DNA from: Luteimonas sp. MC1825
GTDB lineage: Bacteria; Pseudomonadota; Gammaproteobacteria; Xanthomonadales; Xanthomonadaceae
Length of the DNA stretch: 64,000 nucleotides
Assembly: GCF_014764385.1 (NCBI RefSeq)
Contig: NZ_CP061714.1
Span: forward strand, 1,178,001 to 1,242,000
Direction: 5' to 3'
Of the stretch, positions 1 to 7,860 are shown in pieces. Below the pieces are notes generated by a model that did no database searches, had not been told where the DNA came from, and saw nothing but the letters and a program-made list of their open reading frames with translations. The translations under genes and the position numbers were made by a program. How positions within the stretch are numbered: the stretch's first letter is position 1; each line of letters begins with the position of its first letter.

Positions 1-29
1 CGCGAGTTCGAGTCTCGTTTCCCGCTCCA
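1..29 (+). tRNA. tRNA-Gly, 3' part only
   Basis: The window opens inside a tRNA. The T-arm (GTTCGAGTC) is followed by the acceptor 3' strand TTCCCGC, a T discriminator and an encoded CCA at 27-29. This acceptor strand pairs with GCGGGAA, the usual 5' end of bacterial tRNA-Gly(GCC). The anticodon lies outside the window, so the isotype is inferred from the acceptor and discriminator. Confidence 0.75.
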
Positions 30-37
30 GGTTTGAG

Positions 38-68
38 ACAAGACCCCGGCAACGGGGTCTTGTTGTGT
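38..68 (+). terminator. Hairpin between tRNA-Gly and tRNA-Cys
   Basis: An 11-bp perfect stem (38-48 with 53-63) is closed by a GCAA tetraloop and followed by a short mixed T/G run. It could be a terminator after tRNA-Gly or a processing/stability hairpin inside a tRNA operon. The downstream T tract is weak and another tRNA follows within 40 nt, so strong termination is not certain. Confidence 0.45.
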
Positions 69-104
69 CAGGCCCGGCAATTCGCCTGGCGCCAGTTTCA
101 AGTG

Positions 105-178
105 GGCCTCATGGCAGAGTGGTCATGCAGCGGACTGCAAATCCGCGTACGCCGGTTCGATTCCGACTGAGGCCTCCA
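105..178 (+). tRNA. tRNA-Cys (GCA)
   Basis: A complete 74-nt cloverleaf: the acceptor strand GGCCTCA (105-111) pairs with TGAGGCC (168-174). The anticodon loop CTGCAAA carries GCA, the T-arm has GGTTCGATTCC, the discriminator is T and CCA is encoded at 176-178. It lies 76 nt after tRNA-Gly, so the two are probably co-transcribed. Confidence 0.95.
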
Positions 179-185
179 GAAAAAG

Positions 186-235
186 AAAAGGTCAGGTGCA
201 TTTGCCGGTTGGCAGGTGGATCTGGCCTTTTTGCT
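186..235 (+). terminator. Terminator after tRNA-Cys
   Basis: AAAAGGTCAG (186-195) pairs with CTGGCCTTTT (222-231), with one G-U pair. The loop holds a small inner hairpin (TGCC/GGCA), and T-rich sequence follows. The position right after the encoded CCA of tRNA-Cys fits a rho-independent terminator for the tRNA operon. Confidence 0.6.
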
Positions 236-255
236 TTGTTGCTTCGTGGAGGGTG

Positions 256-350
256 GCGGGTACCAAGGGCCTTGAGGACTCATGTCCCCCGGCGATGGCC
301 TTGGCCATCGCCTCCTCCTTGACTTCCTCCTCAAGGCCCTTGGCACCCGC
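256..350. repeat. Nested palindrome before the EPS cluster
   Basis: An outer inverted repeat of 23 bp (256-278 with 328-350, one mismatch at 262/344) encloses a perfect inner inverted repeat, GGCGATGGCC (291-300) and GGCCATCGCC (303-312), separated by TT. As RNA it would form one long branched hairpin. No convincing gene covers it and there is no T run, so it is not an ordinary terminator. It may be a REP-type dispersed palindrome or a leader structure of the EPS transcript. Sequence from 351 to 496 shows no other clear feature. Confidence 0.6.
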
Positions 351-496
351 TGCGCCGCACTGCGCGGGGTTGAAAGGCACACCCCGTGATCCGGGGCATT
401 CGGCGCTTCTGCCCGGCAGTGTGAGGGAGGGGTAAAGGTTGGGCGTGGTAAAGTGCGCGGCTGCATTGTTTGCACCCTGCCAGACGGACCTCCGGC

Positions 497-1288
497 ATGT
501 TGGACCTCCATTGCCACCTGCTCCCCGCGATCGATGACGGGGCGGTTGACCTTGCCATGTCGCTGGAGATGGCGCGCATCGCCGTGGCCGATGGCATTAC
601 CGTGACCGCGTGCACCCCGCACATCTATCCCGGCATGTACGAGAACAAGGGCCCGGACATCCGCGCGGCCATCGTCAGCCTGCAGGCCGAGCTGGACCGC
701 GAGGGCATTGCGCTGAAGCTGGTGGAAGGCGCCGACGTGCACCTCGATCAGGGGCTGGCCGCCGGCATCCGCGATGGCCGCATCCCCACGCTGGCAGGCT
801 CGCGCTACCTGCTGTTCGAGCCGCCGCACCACGTGGCGCCGCCGCGGCTGGAAGACACCATGTTCGAGTTGATGGCCGCGGGTTATGTGCCCGTGGTCAC
901 ACATCCGGAGCGGCTGACCTGGGTGGAGCAGCATTACGACACCTTCGTGCGCCTGGCCGGGCGCGGGGTGTTCATGCAGGTCACGTCGGGCGCGCTCACC
1001 GGGCGTTTCGGCCGCCGCGCGCAGTACTGGGGCGAGCGGTTCGTGGGCGAGGGGCACTGCCACATCCTCGCCACCGACGCCCACCACCCCACGCGCCGCC
1101 CGCCGCTGCTGGCCGAGGGCCGCGAGGCCGCGGCGCGCCTGGTGGGTGCCGAGGAGGCCGGGCACATGGTTGTGACCCGGCCGGCTGCAATGATCGCCAA
1201 CGCCAGAGCGGATACACTTCCATCCCTTCCCGCACCTGCCATGCCGAAGCCTCCGCGCTTTTGGCAGAGACTGCTGCGTTCAGCCTGA
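497..1288 (+). CDS. CpsB/CapC-type PHP-domain protein tyrosine phosphatase
   Basis: Predicted metal-dependent phosphatase of the PHP family that dephosphorylates Wzc-type tyrosine kinases and so tunes EPS export. The N-terminus MLDLHCHLLPAIDDGA is the family signature, with metal-binding His5 and His7. Further metal ligands appear in TPHIYPG, EGADVHL, THPERL and TDAHHP, in canonical order along 263 residues. The ATG at 497 was chosen over a TTG at 470 because family proteins start exactly here. It leads the cluster and is followed 42 nt later by the export lipoprotein gene, with the cognate kinase next. No transmembrane segment is seen, so it should be cytoplasmic. Confidence 0.9.
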   Translation: MLDLHCHLLPAIDDGAVDLAMSLEMARIAVADGITVTACTPHIYPGMYENKGPDIRAAIVSLQAELDREGIALKLVEGADVHLDQGLAAGIRDGRIPTLAGSRYLLFEPPHHVAPPRLEDTMFELMAAGYVPVVTHPERLTWVEQHYDTFVRLAGRGVFMQVTSGALTGRFGRRAQYWGERFVGEGHCHILATDAHHPTRRPPLLAEGREAAARLVGAEEAGHMVVTRPAAMIANARADTLPSLPAPAMPKPPRFWQRLLRSA

Positions 1289-1333
1289 TTTTTAGCAAGG
1301 TCCCGCCCCCAGCTGGATCAAGAGGTCAATGTG

Positions 1334-2032
1334 ATGAAGAAAACCTGGTTGTTATTCGTCGCGCTACTGCTGACTACGCTGATGACCGCGTGTGCGTCGG
1401 GGGCTTCGAAACGGGCAATGATGGGGGCGGAGTTGCCAGCGCCCGACACCACCACCGCGTCCGGCGCGTACGAAGGCGCCACCGACTATCGTTTGGGCTC
1501 GCAGGACCTGCTGGAGATCAGCGTGTTCGGCGTGAGTGAGCTCAAGCACCAGACGAGGGTCAACTCCAACGGCCTTATCAACGTCCCCTTGGTGGGCAGC
1601 GTGATGGCGGGCGGCAAGACCGTCCCCGAGTTGGAGAAGGAACTCGCCCGGAAGTATGCGGAGGGCTACCTGCAGAACCCGCAGGTGAGCATTTTCGTCA
1701 CCGAATACACCAGCCAGAGGGTGACATTGGAGGGTGCCATAAACAAGCCGGGAATCTTTCCATTGACTGGCAAGACGTCATTGCTGCAGGCGATCGCGAT
1801 GGCCCAAGGTCTTCATGAGCTGGCCGATCCAAGCGGCATCGTGGTCTTCCGCTATGTCAACGGCGAGCGCATGGCCGCCGCGTTTGATATGAAAGCCGTC
1901 AGGGACGGCTCAATGCCCGACCCGCAGATCTACGGCGACGACGTGATCGTCGTCGAGCGCTCTGGAAGCCGGTCCGCTCTGCGGGAATTCCTCAAGAGCA
2001 TTCCCGCTTTCGCACTCTTCATGGCGCTTTAA
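1334..2032 (+). CDS. Wza/GumB-like polysaccharide export outer-membrane lipoprotein
   Basis: Forms or gates the outer-membrane exit for the polysaccharide. A signal peptide ends in the lipobox-like LMTAC at about residues 17-21. A polysaccharide export (Poly_export) domain then begins at YRLGSQDLLEISVFGV, followed by a SLBB-type segment (RVTLEGAINKPGIFPL). At 232 residues it is shorter than E. coli Wza (about 380) and close to Xanthomonas GumB. AGAGG at 1321-1325 favours the ATG at 1334; a GTG at 1331 is also possible. The C-terminal stretch PAFALFMAL is hydrophobic. The next gene is the autokinase, as in Wza-Wzc pairs. Confidence 0.9.
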   Translation: MKKTWLLFVALLLTTLMTACASGASKRAMMGAELPAPDTTTASGAYEGATDYRLGSQDLLEISVFGVSELKHQTRVNSNGLINVPLVGSVMAGGKTVPELEKELARKYAEGYLQNPQVSIFVTEYTSQRVTLEGAINKPGIFPLTGKTSLLQAIAMAQGLHELADPSGIVVFRYVNGERMAAAFDMKAVRDGSMPDPQIYGDDVIVVERSGSRSALREFLKSIPAFALFMAL

Positions 2033-2063
2033 GCGCTCATCAACGTTACGGACAACTCCACGC

Positions 2064-4373
2064 ATGCATGACGACCAGCTGCCGGCCAGTCCGGCTGGTG
2101 ACAACAGCCACGACCGACAACTCCCCGCGCCCGTCCTTCCAGGTACCCATCTCCAGCCAGCTTCCAGCCGAGCAGCGCTTGCGCTCGACCTGTTCGAGGA
2201 GAAGCGCGGAGACGAAGACGAGCTCGATCTGCTCGCCTACTGGCGCATCCTGGTCAAACGTCGCTGGCTGGTGCTTGGCGTGCTTGGCGTGGTCGTGGCA
2301 TTGGCCCTCATCGCCACCTTGATGATGCCGCCGGTATACCGCGCATCCGCCACGCTGCAGATCGATCGCGACACTGTCCAGGTCATGCAGGTGGAAGGCG
2401 TCACCAATGCCGAAGGTGGGGGGCCGGATTTCCTGCTGACTCAGTACGCACTGCTGCAGAGTCGAAGCCTGGCCGAGCGCGTCGCGAACGAATTGCAGAT
2501 CGATGCCGCCACGGTCCAACGCCTTGGCTCGACAACATGGTGGCGGCGGGCCGCCGGTGCGTTGCGTCCGGATTCAAACGCCGATGTGGCTGCCTCCGCG
2601 GGGCTTCCTGAGCCGTTGGCCGAAGACGGCCAGTCCGACGCGCTCGCCAATCTTGGCCCAGCTGTCGGGATTGTCCGCAGCGGTTTGACCGTCGAGCCGG
2701 TGCGAGGCTCGCGGCTGGTACTCGTGCACTACGATTCGACGCTTCCCGCCTTCTCGGCACGCGTTGTCAATGCAATCGCCGATGGCTTCATCGCGACTGC
2801 GATTGAGCGCAAGTTCGACGCGTCCTCGTACGCCAGCAAATATCTTGAAGAACAGCTCGCACTTGCCAAGGGCCGTCTGGAAGAGTCCGAGCGCGCTCTG
2901 GTCGCGTTTGCCACCAAGGAAAATATCGTTGCGAGCGGTGAGGGGAGCCAGTCGCTGGAAAGCCAGAACCTTGGCGCGCTCAATGCTGCACTGGCGGGCG
3001 CGCAGGATGACCGCATTCGAGCTCAAGCGGCGTGGGGCCAAGTGAGCGGGGGCGGCGCGCTGCCAGCAGCAGCCATTGCGAATTCCATCCTAAACACGCT
3101 TCAGAACCAGCGAGCCACGCTCAACTCGCAATATCAGCAACAGCTCAAGACCTACAAGCCGGAGTACCCAACGATGCAGGCCCTCAAGGGCCAGATCGAT
3201 GAAGTCGACAGGCAGATCGCGCAGGAGCGCGACGGCGTGAGGGCTTCGATCCGGGCCGAGTATCAAGCCGCCCAGAGCCGTGAAACCATGTTGATGTCGC
3301 AGCTCAACAACCTGCGTACCAAAACGCTCGACGTCGACAACCGCTCGATTGACTACAACATCCTGCGACGCGAGGTGGACACCAACCGCCAGCTCTATGA
3401 CGGCCTTCTTCAGCGTTACAAGGAAATCGGCGTGGCCGGCGGTGCCGGGGTGGGTGCCAACAACATTTCGATCGTTGACCGGGCGGTGGTGCCCACGGGG
3501 CGTTTCAAGCCCAACCTGGGGTTGAACCTCGCGATCGGCCTGCTCTTGGGCCTGATGTTGGGCGTCCTTCTTGCTTTTGTACTTGAATTTCTCGATGACA
3601 CCATCAAGAGTCCCGAGGACGTCGAACAGCACTTGCGTTTGGCCATGCTTGGCATCATTCCCCACTTGCGTAAGCAGAGCGTGGAAGCGGCCAGCGCTGA
3701 CCCGCGATCTGCGTTCTCGGAGGCCTACCGCTCGGTGCGCACAGCGCTGCAGTTCTCGACTGACCGGGGCGTGCCGAAGGTCTTGCTTGTCACCAGTCCG
3801 AGTGCTTCGGAGGGCAAGTCCACTACGGCGCACACCTTGGCGCGCAACTTCGCCCAACTGGGCAAGCGCGTGCTGCTGATCGAGGCTGATCTGCGCAATC
3901 CGTCACTGCACAAGGTGCTCGGCGTACGCTCGGAAACCGGGTTGTCCAGCCTGCTGGCCGGCGCCGCCAGCGCCCACGAAGTGGTGCTGGACACCGACGA
4001 CGAGCGCCTGAAGGTGATTCTCGCAGGTCCCCTGCCGCCCAATCCGGCGGAACTGCTGTCCGGCAGCCGGCTTTTGTCCATGCTGACCGTGGCCGCGGAA
4101 ACGTACGACCAGGTAATCATCGACGGCCCGCCCGTACTCGGCATCGCAGATGCGCCCATCCTGGCCAACGTTGTTTCAGGAACGTTGCTGGTAGTGCAGG
4201 CCGGCGAGACGCGAATCAAGACCGCTCAGGCCGCAATAAAGCGCCTGGCGGCCGCGCGCGCACGTGTCATCGGTGGCCTGCTCACGCATTACGATGCCAA
4301 AGTCGCCGGCTATGGCTACGACTACGCTTCGTATTACTCCTACGGCACCACGCCGAAGCTCGCCGGCAAGTAA
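2064..4373 (+). CDS. Wzc-like polysaccharide co-polymerase and BY-type tyrosine autokinase
   Basis: Inner-membrane protein that controls chain length and drives export through cyclic autophosphorylation. Of 769 residues, the first membrane helix lies near 68-88 inside a Wzz domain, followed by a periplasmic coiled coil of about 390 residues and a second helix near 480-505. The cytoplasmic kinase has Walker A (SPSASEGKS, about 579-587), A' (LLIEADL, about 605) and B (VIIDGPP, about 685). The tail carries a tyrosine cluster (YGYDYASYYSYG), the usual autophosphorylation site. Xanthomonas GumC lacks the kinase, so this is Wzc-like rather than GumC-like. The phosphatase two genes upstream is its likely partner. 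Confidence 0.92.
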   Translation: MHDDQLPASPAGDNSHDRQLPAPVLPGTHLQPASSRAALALDLFEEKRGDEDELDLLAYWRILVKRRWLVLGVLGVVVALALIATLMMPPVYRASATLQIDRDTVQVMQVEGVTNAEGGGPDFLLTQYALLQSRSLAERVANELQIDAATVQRLGSTTWWRRAAGALRPDSNADVAASAGLPEPLAEDGQSDALANLGPAVGIVRSGLTVEPVRGSRLVLVHYDSTLPAFSARVVNAIADGFIATAIERKFDASSYASKYLEEQLALAKGRLEESERALVAFATKENIVASGEGSQSLESQNLGALNAALAGAQDDRIRAQAAWGQVSGGGALPAAAIANSILNTLQNQRATLNSQYQQQLKTYKPEYPTMQALKGQIDEVDRQIAQERDGVRASIRAEYQAAQSRETMLMSQLNNLRTKTLDVDNRSIDYNILRREVDTNRQLYDGLLQRYKEIGVAGGAGVGANNISIVDRAVVPTGRFKPNLGLNLAIGLLLGLMLGVLLAFVLEFLDDTIKSPEDVEQHLRLAMLGIIPHLRKQSVEAASADPRSAFSEAYRSVRTALQFSTDRGVPKVLLVTSPSASEGKSTTAHTLARNFAQLGKRVLLIEADLRNPSLHKVLGVRSETGLSSLLAGAASAHEVVLDTDDERLKVILAGPLPPNPAELLSGSRLLSMLTVAAETYDQVIIDGPPVLGIADAPILANVVSGTLLVVQAGETRIKTAQAAIKRLAAARARVIGGLLTHYDAKVAGYGYDYASYYSYGTTPKLAGK

Positions 4374-4386
4374 CGGGACGCCGGGG

Positions 4387-5904
4387 ATGACCACGGGGAG
4401 CGACGACGCGCTGGATGTGGCGCTCGGGCTGCTGCGTGCCCCAGCGCTCCGCGGTGCATTGCGCGTGCGGCCGCTTCCCAACGGCATGGCCGAATTGCTG
4501 GCTATCGCCTCGGGTTCGGCGGAGCGAGCGCGTGCCGCAGCCGCCCGCACCGGTCACGCGCAAGGTGAGCTCCTCGAGGCGTCACGCTTCTACGTACAGC
4601 AGATCTTGTTGGCCGAGGACGCCGACGCCTACCGCGTGCTTGGCGTGGAGCGGGGCGCCGATCACGCCGACATCCGCGACCACCACCGCCTGTTGCTGCG
4701 TTGGCTGCATCCCGACCGCAACGAGGGTGCGCAATGGGAGTCCGCATTCGCCACGCGCGTCAACTCCGCATGGACGCAATTGCGGAGCGGCGACGCCATA
4801 GCCGACTACGACGCCCGGCCGGATGTCATCGCCCGACAGGTTCAACTGCCGTCGTCGCAAGAGGCGCTGCCCCCGCGCCCGTGGGGACTGCGTTCCACAA
4901 GCGATGCGCCGACGGGCCGCGCGGGGCCATTTGCCGTAGCCGGACTCGGCCTCGCTTGCATCGCGTTGGCTTGGCTCGCTGTGCAGCGCGAAGGCGAGCT
5001 CGATAAGCGGCGGGACCACATGGCGGAGGAGGCGGCGTACTCAAGCATCACATCTCCCTCCGCGGCCGATGGGCGCGCCTCGCCGCGACACCGCAAACCG
5101 GAATTAGGCGTGGTATCTGCAAAGGCACCCAAATCTCCGGATCCCCAGATCGATCTGCTCGCCAGCAGCGCACCGCCACCGGACGCGCTGTTCGTGGCGC
5201 CTGGAGCCTGGGATGTCATCGTGCAGCCACTAGCTGAAGCGTTATCGACGCCATCTACGCATGCGCAGCAGGCGTCATCCTCGTCGGCGCGCGTGGGGAC
5301 GGTGGTCCGGGACTCGCCGACCATCGGCGCGGCGCGCGCACCGATGGAGTTGCCAATCCCGGACCCGGATACGACGCCTTCGCGCGGCGTGGCGTCGGCG
5401 CTTGAATTGCGTGGATCCACGCACGCGACATCTCAGTTGCCTGTTGTTGCGCCTGTGCCTACCCCCGCCCCAGCCCCGGCGTCCGCCAGCATTGCCACCC
5501 CGGCGACCAGATCCGCACCTGTTGCGTCATCGATCGCATCCGCCCCGTCGTTGCCTGGCGATCCACTTCAGCTCATGCGCGAGGCCGAGGCCAGCCTCGG
5601 TGCTGTGACCACTTACCTCACGCTCGCCGAAGCCCGCTCTCCCGCGTTCCTCGACGCGGCCATCCGACTGGAAGCGGCCGGCATCCGCACTAACCTGCAC
5701 GCCAGGCTCAATGCTCGACAACGTCGGCGCATGGTAATCCAGTCGCCCGCATGGACCCTCGGCCAAGAGAGGGCCTCGCTCCTTGCGGGCTACAGCGTCC
5801 AGGCACGGCGCGAGATACAGGAAACCGGTTTGCTACGCCTCCAGCTCGTCCGCCATGGCGATGCCTGGCGCGTTGCGGAGCTGCATTTGGAACCGGCGGA
5901 ATGA
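4387..5904 (+). CDS. Membrane-anchored J-domain (DnaJ-like) protein of the EPS cluster
   Basis: 505 residues. A leading segment of about 80 residues has no recognised domain. A J-domain follows at about 82-145, with YRVLGV and an intact HPD motif (WLHPDRN near 107), the motif that stimulates DnaK ATPase. One membrane helix near 181-200 (VAGLGLACIALAWLAV) comes next, then about 200 residues rich in Ala, Pro, Ser and Thr, probably disordered and exported. The C-terminal 120 residues are again structured. The ATG at 4387, 13 nt after the kinase stop, is used; the frame stays open further upstream inside the kinase gene. J-domain proteins are not standard Wzx/Wzy components. A role in folding or assembling the export machine is only an inference. 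Confidence 0.75.
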   Translation: MTTGSDDALDVALGLLRAPALRGALRVRPLPNGMAELLAIASGSAERARAAAARTGHAQGELLEASRFYVQQILLAEDADAYRVLGVERGADHADIRDHHRLLLRWLHPDRNEGAQWESAFATRVNSAWTQLRSGDAIADYDARPDVIARQVQLPSSQEALPPRPWGLRSTSDAPTGRAGPFAVAGLGLACIALAWLAVQREGELDKRRDHMAEEAAYSSITSPSAADGRASPRHRKPELGVVSAKAPKSPDPQIDLLASSAPPPDALFVAPGAWDVIVQPLAEALSTPSTHAQQASSSSARVGTVVRDSPTIGAARAPMELPIPDPDTTPSRGVASALELRGSTHATSQLPVVAPVPTPAPAPASASIATPATRSAPVASSIASAPSLPGDPLQLMREAEASLGAVTTYLTLAEARSPAFLDAAIRLEAAGIRTNLHARLNARQRRRMVIQSPAWTLGQERASLLAGYSVQARREIQETGLLRLQLVRHGDAWRVAELHLEPAE

Positions 5905-7067
5905 GCAGCCTTCGCCTGCTGTCATTTTTTGTCTTGCTCCTGGCGCTCGCCTTCGCCGGCTTCAGCCTGGTGGCAACTCGCGGTGACTCGGCAGCAATCA
6001 CCGCGGAGTTTGCAGTGGCGCAAGCCCACCTGCGTGCGGGTGATGGCCGGTCCGCCGCGGCCGCCGCACGTGCCTTGCTGGCGCACGAGCCCGCTCACGG
6101 TGGCGCCTTCGGCGTACTTGCCGCGGCGCTGGAGGCTGAGGGGAGTGAGGTGGACGTCCTCGAGCGTTATCAGACTGCCTCGCGCCGGTCGCCACGAGAC
6201 CTTGGCGTACGTGGCTGGCTTGCCTCCCGCGCGTTGGAGGTCGGCGACTACACCACCGCCATCAATCACATCGACGCCATGCTGAGCCTAGCCGGCAGCA
6301 GCCATCGCGACCTGCTCCCGATGCTGGTCCAGCTCTCGCATGATCTGGATTTCGCCCGGGCATTGGCCGCGCATCTTGCGCGCCAGCCGCGCTGGCGTCC
6401 GGCCATCCTGCGCGTGGCGGCCAACTCCGGGCTGCCGGATGCCGCCGACAACCTGCACGGCGCGTTGCGCGAGCAGGGCCGATTGTCTCGGGACGAGGTG
6501 ACACGATGGATCGATGGCATGCTCAAGGATGGACGCTGGGGCAGTGCCTACGCACGCTGGTTCAGTGGGCTGGAAGCGGTGCCCGAGCGGCTACATGTGC
6601 CTTGGAACGGTGATTTCGCGCGCATGCCTACCTCCAGTGGTTTTGACTGGCGAGTACGCCGTACGAATGGCGTGGTCTTCGACCGCATCACGTTGCCTGG
6701 AGGCGGGCATGCCGCGCGTTTAGCCTTTCTGGGGCGACCAGTCGCGGCCGTCGGCATTGAGGCCCCGCTGCTGTTGGTCCCTGGGCGTCACCTGTTGACG
6801 CTCCGCGCGCGCACCCGCGGCATGCGATCGGATCAGGGATTGGAATGGAATCTCGTCTGTGGTGACGGCCGCACCCGGATCGCACAAGGCGCGCGGATAC
6901 GCGAGGCGCACCAATGGAGCACGGTCGAACTCGAATTTGACGTGCCGATCAGCGATGGGTGCGACGGCCAGTGGCTTCGGCTGGTCAACCCGGCACCTCG
7001 CGGCGTAGCGCAAGTGCTACGGGGCGAGCTGCATGTGACAGACGTCACTATCGCGCGAATCGAGTGA
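5901..7067 (+). CDS. Membrane/periplasmic TPR-like protein with C-terminal beta domain
   Basis: 388 residues starting at an ATG that overlaps the previous stop by 4 nt (ATGA), so the two are translationally coupled. A signal anchor (LRLLSFFVLLLALAFAGFSLV) is followed by alpha-helical TPR-like repeats to about residue 220. The last 150 residues are beta-rich (WRVRRTNGVVFDRI, HLLTLRARTRGM, WLRLVNPA) and resemble a jelly-roll or carbohydrate-binding fold by pattern only. The function is not recognised. The coupling suggests it works with the J-domain protein, perhaps as a scaffold for polysaccharide assembly. Confidence 0.65.
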   Translation: MSSLRLLSFFVLLLALAFAGFSLVATRGDSAAITAEFAVAQAHLRAGDGRSAAAAARALLAHEPAHGGAFGVLAAALEAEGSEVDVLERYQTASRRSPRDLGVRGWLASRALEVGDYTTAINHIDAMLSLAGSSHRDLLPMLVQLSHDLDFARALAAHLARQPRWRPAILRVAANSGLPDAADNLHGALREQGRLSRDEVTRWIDGMLKDGRWGSAYARWFSGLEAVPERLHVPWNGDFARMPTSSGFDWRVRRTNGVVFDRITLPGGGHAARLAFLGRPVAAVGIEAPLLLVPGRHLLTLRARTRGMRSDQGLEWNLVCGDGRTRIAQGARIREAHQWSTVELEFDVPISDGCDGQWLRLVNPAPRGVAQVLRGELHVTDVTIARIE

Positions 7068-7123
7068 TACGGCGCCCCGCCCAAAGTGATTGACAACAAA
7101 GGGCGGCCATCGGCTGGATCATT

Positions 7124-7139
7124 TGGCACGATTCCTGCA
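7124..7139 (+). promoter_or_regulatory. Sigma-54 (RpoN) promoter
   Basis: TGGCACGATTCCTGCA matches the RpoN consensus TGGCACG-N4-TTGCW at all but one position. The -24 GG (7125-7126) and -12 GC (7137-7138) are separated by exactly 10 nt. It lies in the 283-nt gap after the TPR gene, about 210 nt before the next start codon, which implies a long leader. An enhancer-binding regulator would be needed; none is encoded in the window. Confidence 0.75.
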
Positions 7140-7350
7140 TCATGTTCCTTGCGTTCAAGGCCAAACGAAGTTCGTCGGTAGTTGCCAACATCGCCATTGG
7201 GCAACGTCACACGGCGGTCACCTTGCTGTACCAGAGGGTTGAATTTGAAGGAAATTCCGGCGCTGTTCGGTTGCGGATCAAGTACGTTTCGCCTAACCTG
7301 TGTTGCGGCGCGTCAAAGCCGCTCTCCTGAATGATAAATGGAAGGACTCC

Positions 7351-7779
7351 ATGAAGACTACGCTGCTGTTTACCGTCGCACTCGCCACCGCTTTCTCCGC
7401 GCCGGTCCTGGCGCAGGGTGCCGGTGCCACGCTCCGCATCGACAGCGGCAGCGCCATGGTCAGCACGGGTGGCGAGTTCGCCACCGCGTCGTCGGGTGCC
7501 CAGCTTTCCAGCGGCTCGCGCGTCATGCTCGGTGAAGGCAGCCGATCCACGCTGGTCTATACCAACGGCTGCACCCAGGCCCTGAACAATCCGGGCGTGT
7601 ACAGCGTCTCCGCCACCTGCGTAGCGGCGAACGGTGCGGGTGGCTCCAACGGCGCCGGCAGGGCCGGCGTTGACGTGGGCGGCGCTGCCATCATCACCGG
7701 CGTGACCGTGGCGGCCGCGGCCGCCCTCGCCAGCATGGATGACGTCGAGTACGTTGCTCCGCCGCCGGTCAGTCGCTGA
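7351..7779 (+). CDS. Small secreted FecR-like protein
   Basis: 142 residues with a clear signal peptide (MKTTLLFTVALATAFSAPVLA/Q) and an AAGGA ribosome site. Residues of about 25-90 show a FecR-like beta pattern (GSAMVSTGGEF, GSRVMLGEGSRSTLVY, PGVYSVS) with two cysteines. A Gly/Ala-rich hydrophobic stretch near 110-130 could anchor it. It stands alone between a sigma-54 promoter and a strong terminator, so it is a separately controlled monocistronic unit inside the EPS cluster. Its role is unknown; a cell-surface or matrix component is an inference. Confidence 0.7.
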   Translation: MKTTLLFTVALATAFSAPVLAQGAGATLRIDSGSAMVSTGGEFATASSGAQLSSGSRVMLGEGSRSTLVYTNGCTQALNNPGVYSVSATCVAANGAGGSNGAGRAGVDVGGAAIITGVTVAAAAALASMDDVEYVAPPPVSR

Positions 7780-7811
7780 CCAGCGCCCCTGACGGGGCCG
7801 GCAGACATCTG

Positions 7812-7842
7812 ACGGGACGGGCTTGCCCCGTCCCGTTTTTAT
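7812..7842 (+). terminator. Rho-independent terminator
   Basis: ACGGGACGGG (7812-7821) pairs perfectly with CCCGTCCCGT (7827-7836) across a 5-nt loop and is followed by TTTTT. It ends the small FecR-like gene and separates it from the Wzy/ligase-like gene. Confidence 0.9.
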
Positions 7843-7860
7843 TGGGGAATCGAACTACGC

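Noticed and set aside
192..380. A 62-codon frame across the nested palindrome (minus strand)
   Set aside because: Its apparent helical peptide comes from the palindrome itself, and the frame also overlaps the tRNA-Cys terminator.
7142..7330. A 62-codon frame between the TPR gene and the FecR-like gene
   Set aside because: It begins at the predicted sigma-54 transcription start, lacks a ribosome site and has no conserved features; it is probably leader RNA.
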